Shown: one piece after another, positions 61,582 to 64,000 of the stretch | Numbering within the stretch: the stretch's first letter is position 1 | How the letters are laid out: every line of letters starts with the position of its first letter | Position numbers and translations under genes: made by a program | Origin: Aristolochia californica | Lineage: Eukaryota > Streptophyta > Magnoliopsida > Piperales > Aristolochiaceae | Reading direction: 5' to 3' | NCBI GenBank assembly: GCA_029961685.1 | Contig: JARWKL010000010.1 | Coordinates: forward strand, 30,902,111-30,966,110 | Length of the DNA: 64,000 nt | The notes under the pieces: generated by a model | What the model was told of the DNA's origin: nothing | The model's database searches: none | Seen by the model: the letters and a program-made list of their open reading frames with translations, nothing else

Positions 61582-63046
61582 TGGAGTGGCTTTGAACTGA
61601 ACTGGCTCGCGAGTAGCTCGAGTTCGGCTCGGTACCTGCTCGGTTCGATTAGTTATCACTCAAGCTCGAGCTTGACCGAAGCCAGGTTCACCGAGCCAGC
61701 TCGAAGTGAGTTGGTATCGGGATCGGGATCGGGATCGGGAGTAGGGGGGGGGGGGGAGATTTTTCCTCCCCTCGTCACCATCAATCCCCTCCCGTTGGTT
61801 GTTGTTGTCGCCTCTATCGCTGTAGATAGTTGCTCCGCCTCTGTGGCCGTCCGTTCGATTTCTTCCTCTCCTCACCGTCGTCGTCGCAGCCGTCATCCTT
61901 GATGACAGGTCCTCCTCGGTGCCGTAATCTCCTTCCTTACGCGTTGTCTCAGCTAAAAACCAGAACCAGTAAGTTCAGGGGAGAAATTAGGAGAGAACTC
62001 CCTCGTGCGAAGATGATTTCGCACGTGCGAGATCATAAAGTGAAAAAAAAAAATTCCTTAAACTCTCATTCCTCTTAGCTCTTGAACAAATTAAAAATAC
62101 ATTTAATAGAAATAAGTTTCGATGAACTATTAGTATCTCATGTTTTTTGTAAATATTTTTTTAATTGCAAATTCTTATTAAAAAATCATATAATTTTCTA
62201 AGTAAGATTTTCCTACTAAGAGGGGGTAGAAAATTTTTGAATAAATATTTAACAGTTGATGCTGAAATACATTTAGCATAAAACAATTTTCATTACAATT
62301 TTGTGTTTGACATTTTATTTGATTAAAAATGTATCGATAAGTATAATAATATATATTAGATTGATTATTAATGTTTATTTATTTCCCTAGAAGAGGCAAT
62401 AAGAGGTCCATTTAACTTTCCTAAGAAAAAATTAAAATATTTCTTATAATTTTCTAGTAAGTCTCTAATAGTAATAGGATTTTATTTAAAAGATTTATAG
62501 TTTTTATTTGGGTGATTGTAAATTGATAGTGATATTTCATTTAATTTTGTTATGTTTGATTATTGTGTGGAGTTTATTCATAATGTTATACAATGTATGG
62601 AGTGTTTAGACTATTTTATGGAGTATTTATGCAGGTATTATGTAAATAGATTATGCCTAATTTTAAGTAGAGGTCATGCCGAATTTTATATAGGTATTAT
62701 ATACATAGATTATGCTCAATTTTAAGTAGAGGTCATGCCCAATCATATACATGTATTATATATATATAGGTTATGCCCAATTTTATGTAGAGGTCATGTA
62801 AAATATATACATAATTTTATATACAAATTATTTTATATATATATATTTTTAAAAAGTTTTAAATGTATGTTAAAGCTCGAGCTTGGCTCGAAGCTCGGCT
62901 CAAACTTAGTTAAAATTTTTGGGCTAACTCGATAACAATTTTAGGCTCGAGACCAGGTTGAACTCGAAACTCGGCTCAAAATATTTAAATCAAACTCGGT
63001 TCAAACATAGACAGGTTCGGGCTCAATTCGACTCGATAGACCCCTA
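61582..63046. mobile_element. hAT-like non-autonomous element, second full-length copy (inverted)
   Basis: Reverse-oriented relative of 3155-4731. The left end TGGAGTGGCTTTGAACTGAA matches the minus-strand end TAGGGGTGGCTTTGAACCAA of that copy; the right end is ATAGACCCCTA. Interior landmarks occur in mirrored order: G-run plus GC-rich block (61744-61900), AAGAGGCAATAAGAGGTCC (62391-62409), AATTTTAAGTAGAGGTCATG repeats (62657-62740) and CTCGAGCTTGGCTCG-type words near the end. A GGGATC hexamer repeat (61715-61740) is specific to this copy. The termini are more diverged and no clear 8-bp duplication was found. Confidence 0.68.
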
Positions 63047-63049
63047 AGT

Positions 63050-63600
63050 CACCACAGTGACCTATGAATTATGATGACAGTCATCCTCGGAGATAAGATG
63101 GGAGCGAGGAAAGGAGACAAAAAAACGTAAAATTTTTAGGAAGGTAGAATGGAACAAGTATTAATAAGGGACGAAGATTAGTCTCATGGATTAGTGAAAA
63201 TGACCGTCATTTTGGATCAACTTTAGGGGATGAGTAGTAATCATTCAGACCAAAGAAAATAAGATTTCAGTAATTTTTATTGGCTAGGAGACGATATAGG
63301 CAAGACTCCATGCCTATGCTTCGGTACACATCAAAGACTTTTGAAGAGGCCATGGCAACATTTTCTGAAAAAATAATTACCACGCCAGTGAAAGATTCTC
63401 ATCTCTGTCAGTATCACTCCGTCTCTATATTCTACTTGGAAAAGGATGTGAAGAATACTCGGCTTCTCTCTTTTCATCTCTCCCCTTTCTTGTCGAGTAG
63501 AGTAATTTTTTTTACAGAATTGCAGCTGAATCCTCTTCATTCACAAGATGTTATTGAGCTAGCCTACCAAAGAATTACACAAGACATAAACCATGATCTT
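63050..63600. other. Intergenic DNA, nothing recognised
   Basis: An ORF on plus (63280-63615) has no domain resemblance. This stretch is downstream of the lectin receptor kinase gene. Confidence 0.4.
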
Positions 63601-63608
63601 CCCCTGAT

Positions 63609-63631
63609 AAAATAAATAAATAAATAAATAA
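63609..63631. repeat. (AAAT)n microsatellite
   Basis: About five AAAT units just past the receptor kinase stop codon. Confidence 0.9.
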
Positions 63632-63643
63632 GCAACCCAGTCG

Positions 63644-64000
63644 TCAGCCATTGAAACTGCCAGAGGATGAAGAAGTAGAGATCCTGACGATGCCGTTGTA
63701 GTCAGAAACACTGTCCTCTAAGCTCATCAAAAGGCTAGCAGTATCAAAGCTCAAACAAGGCTTGGAGATTGGGACATAAGGCAGTGCAGCCTCACCTCCC
63801 AGCATCTGCACCACATTCCTCATGCTTGGCCTCTGATTCGGGTCTGGATGTGAACAAATTAGTCCCACCAGAAGCACCCTTCTCATCTCCCCTTCCTCGT
63901 ATTCGCCTGCAAGTCTCGAATCTGCCGCCTCTAACAGTCTCTCATCTCTGTACAAACTCCACACCCATTCAACCAGGTTGCCTCCATTGTTGGCATTGCT
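63644..64000 (-). CDS. LecRK: L-type lectin-domain receptor kinase, C-terminal part (cut by window edge)
   Basis: The minus-strand frame is open from the window edge to a stop at 63644-63646 (118 codons visible). It shows the end of a Ser/Thr kinase C-lobe: GGNLVEWVWSLYRDERLLEA, ADSRLAGEYEEGEMRRVLLV, GLICSHPDPNQRPSMRNVVQ, MLGGEA, where the RPSM motif is subdomain XI. The tail is LSFDTASLLMSLEDSVSDYN followed by a Ser-rich end. This pattern (EEGEMRRVL, CSHPDP, RPSMR-VVQML and the DSVSD-NG tail) is typical of L-type lectin receptor kinases, plasma-membrane sensors in defence and development. The lectin, transmembrane and N-lobe regions lie outside the window. Confidence 0.88.
   Translation of the reverse strand, partial: SNANNGGNLVEWVWSLYRDERLLEAADSRLAGEYEEGEMRRVLLVGLICSHPDPNQRPSMRNVVQMLGGEAALPYVPISKPCLSFDTASLLMSLEDSVSDYNGIVRISTSSSSGSFNG

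Noticed and set aside
61264..61595. ORFs around 61.3-61.6 kb
   Set aside because: Overlap MIR hairpin D and flanking sequence; no domain resemblance.

Overview
This is plant nuclear DNA: AT-rich, with long introns and many nested, decayed transposable elements. It most likely comes from a (probably woody) eudicot or a related non-grass lineage. The evidence is a set of intron-containing plant genes (group-A fasciclin-like arabinogalactan protein, DUF1685 protein, ribosomal protein eS19, IQ67-domain protein, L-type lectin receptor kinase), a short plant-type telomere-like (TTTAGGG) tract, and microRNA hairpins of the miR391/miR3627/miR4376/miR1432 superfamily. The species cannot be named from the sequence alone.

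Layout. 0-1.1 kb: single-exon FLA gene (minus). 2.0-5.2 kb: short LTR element (minus) with an internal 103-bp tandem array, split by a hAT-like element. 6.6-17.7 kb: relic belt of Ty3/gypsy gag, a Copia LTR plus gag, and a CACTA TNP2 transposase broken by a MITE-like insert. 17.8-18.6 kb: two-exon DUF1685 gene, an island between relics. 20.4-28.5 kb: DUF4283/LINE-like scrap, two adjacent Copia LTRs and a decayed Copia gag-pol, with a textbook solo LTR (366 bp, perfect 5-bp target-site duplication) inside its integrase. 28.9-30.3 kb: tandemly duplicated block carrying two MIR4376-superfamily hairpins (plus). 31.4-32.5 kb: truncated importin alpha-9-like pseudogene (minus). 32.9-33.6 kb: unrecognised gene, possibly broken. 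33.6-37.8 kb: LTR debris. 38.3-38.7 kb: two-exon gene for an unrecognised 87-aa protein. 39.9-44.3 kb: hAT-like element split by a non-autonomous LTR element (paired LTRs, PBS and PPT visible). 44.8-46.4 kb: solo LTR ending 394 bp before the eS19 start codon. 46.8-49.1 kb: RPS19 (eS19), four coding exons. 52.3-56.0 kb: IQD gene, five coding exons, with an overlapping upstream ORF. 56.7-58.2 kb: another long LTR (minus). 59.8-60.2 kb: candidate two-exon small gene (minus). 60.6-61.3 kb: two more MIR4376-superfamily hairpins (minus). 61.6-63.0 kb: second full-length hAT-like copy, just upstream of those hairpins. 63.6 kb to the edge: C-terminal part of an L-type lectin receptor kinase (minus).

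The protein genes are not functionally linked; this is ordinary plant gene space diluted by transposons. The most notable feature is the set of four related microRNA hairpins: two tandem pairs about 30 kb apart on opposite strands and facing each other. They share the CAGGAGAGATGA core, most share flanking lower-stem sequence, and three have a CT-repeat downstream. This looks like a local MIR family expansion with copies at different stages of decay.
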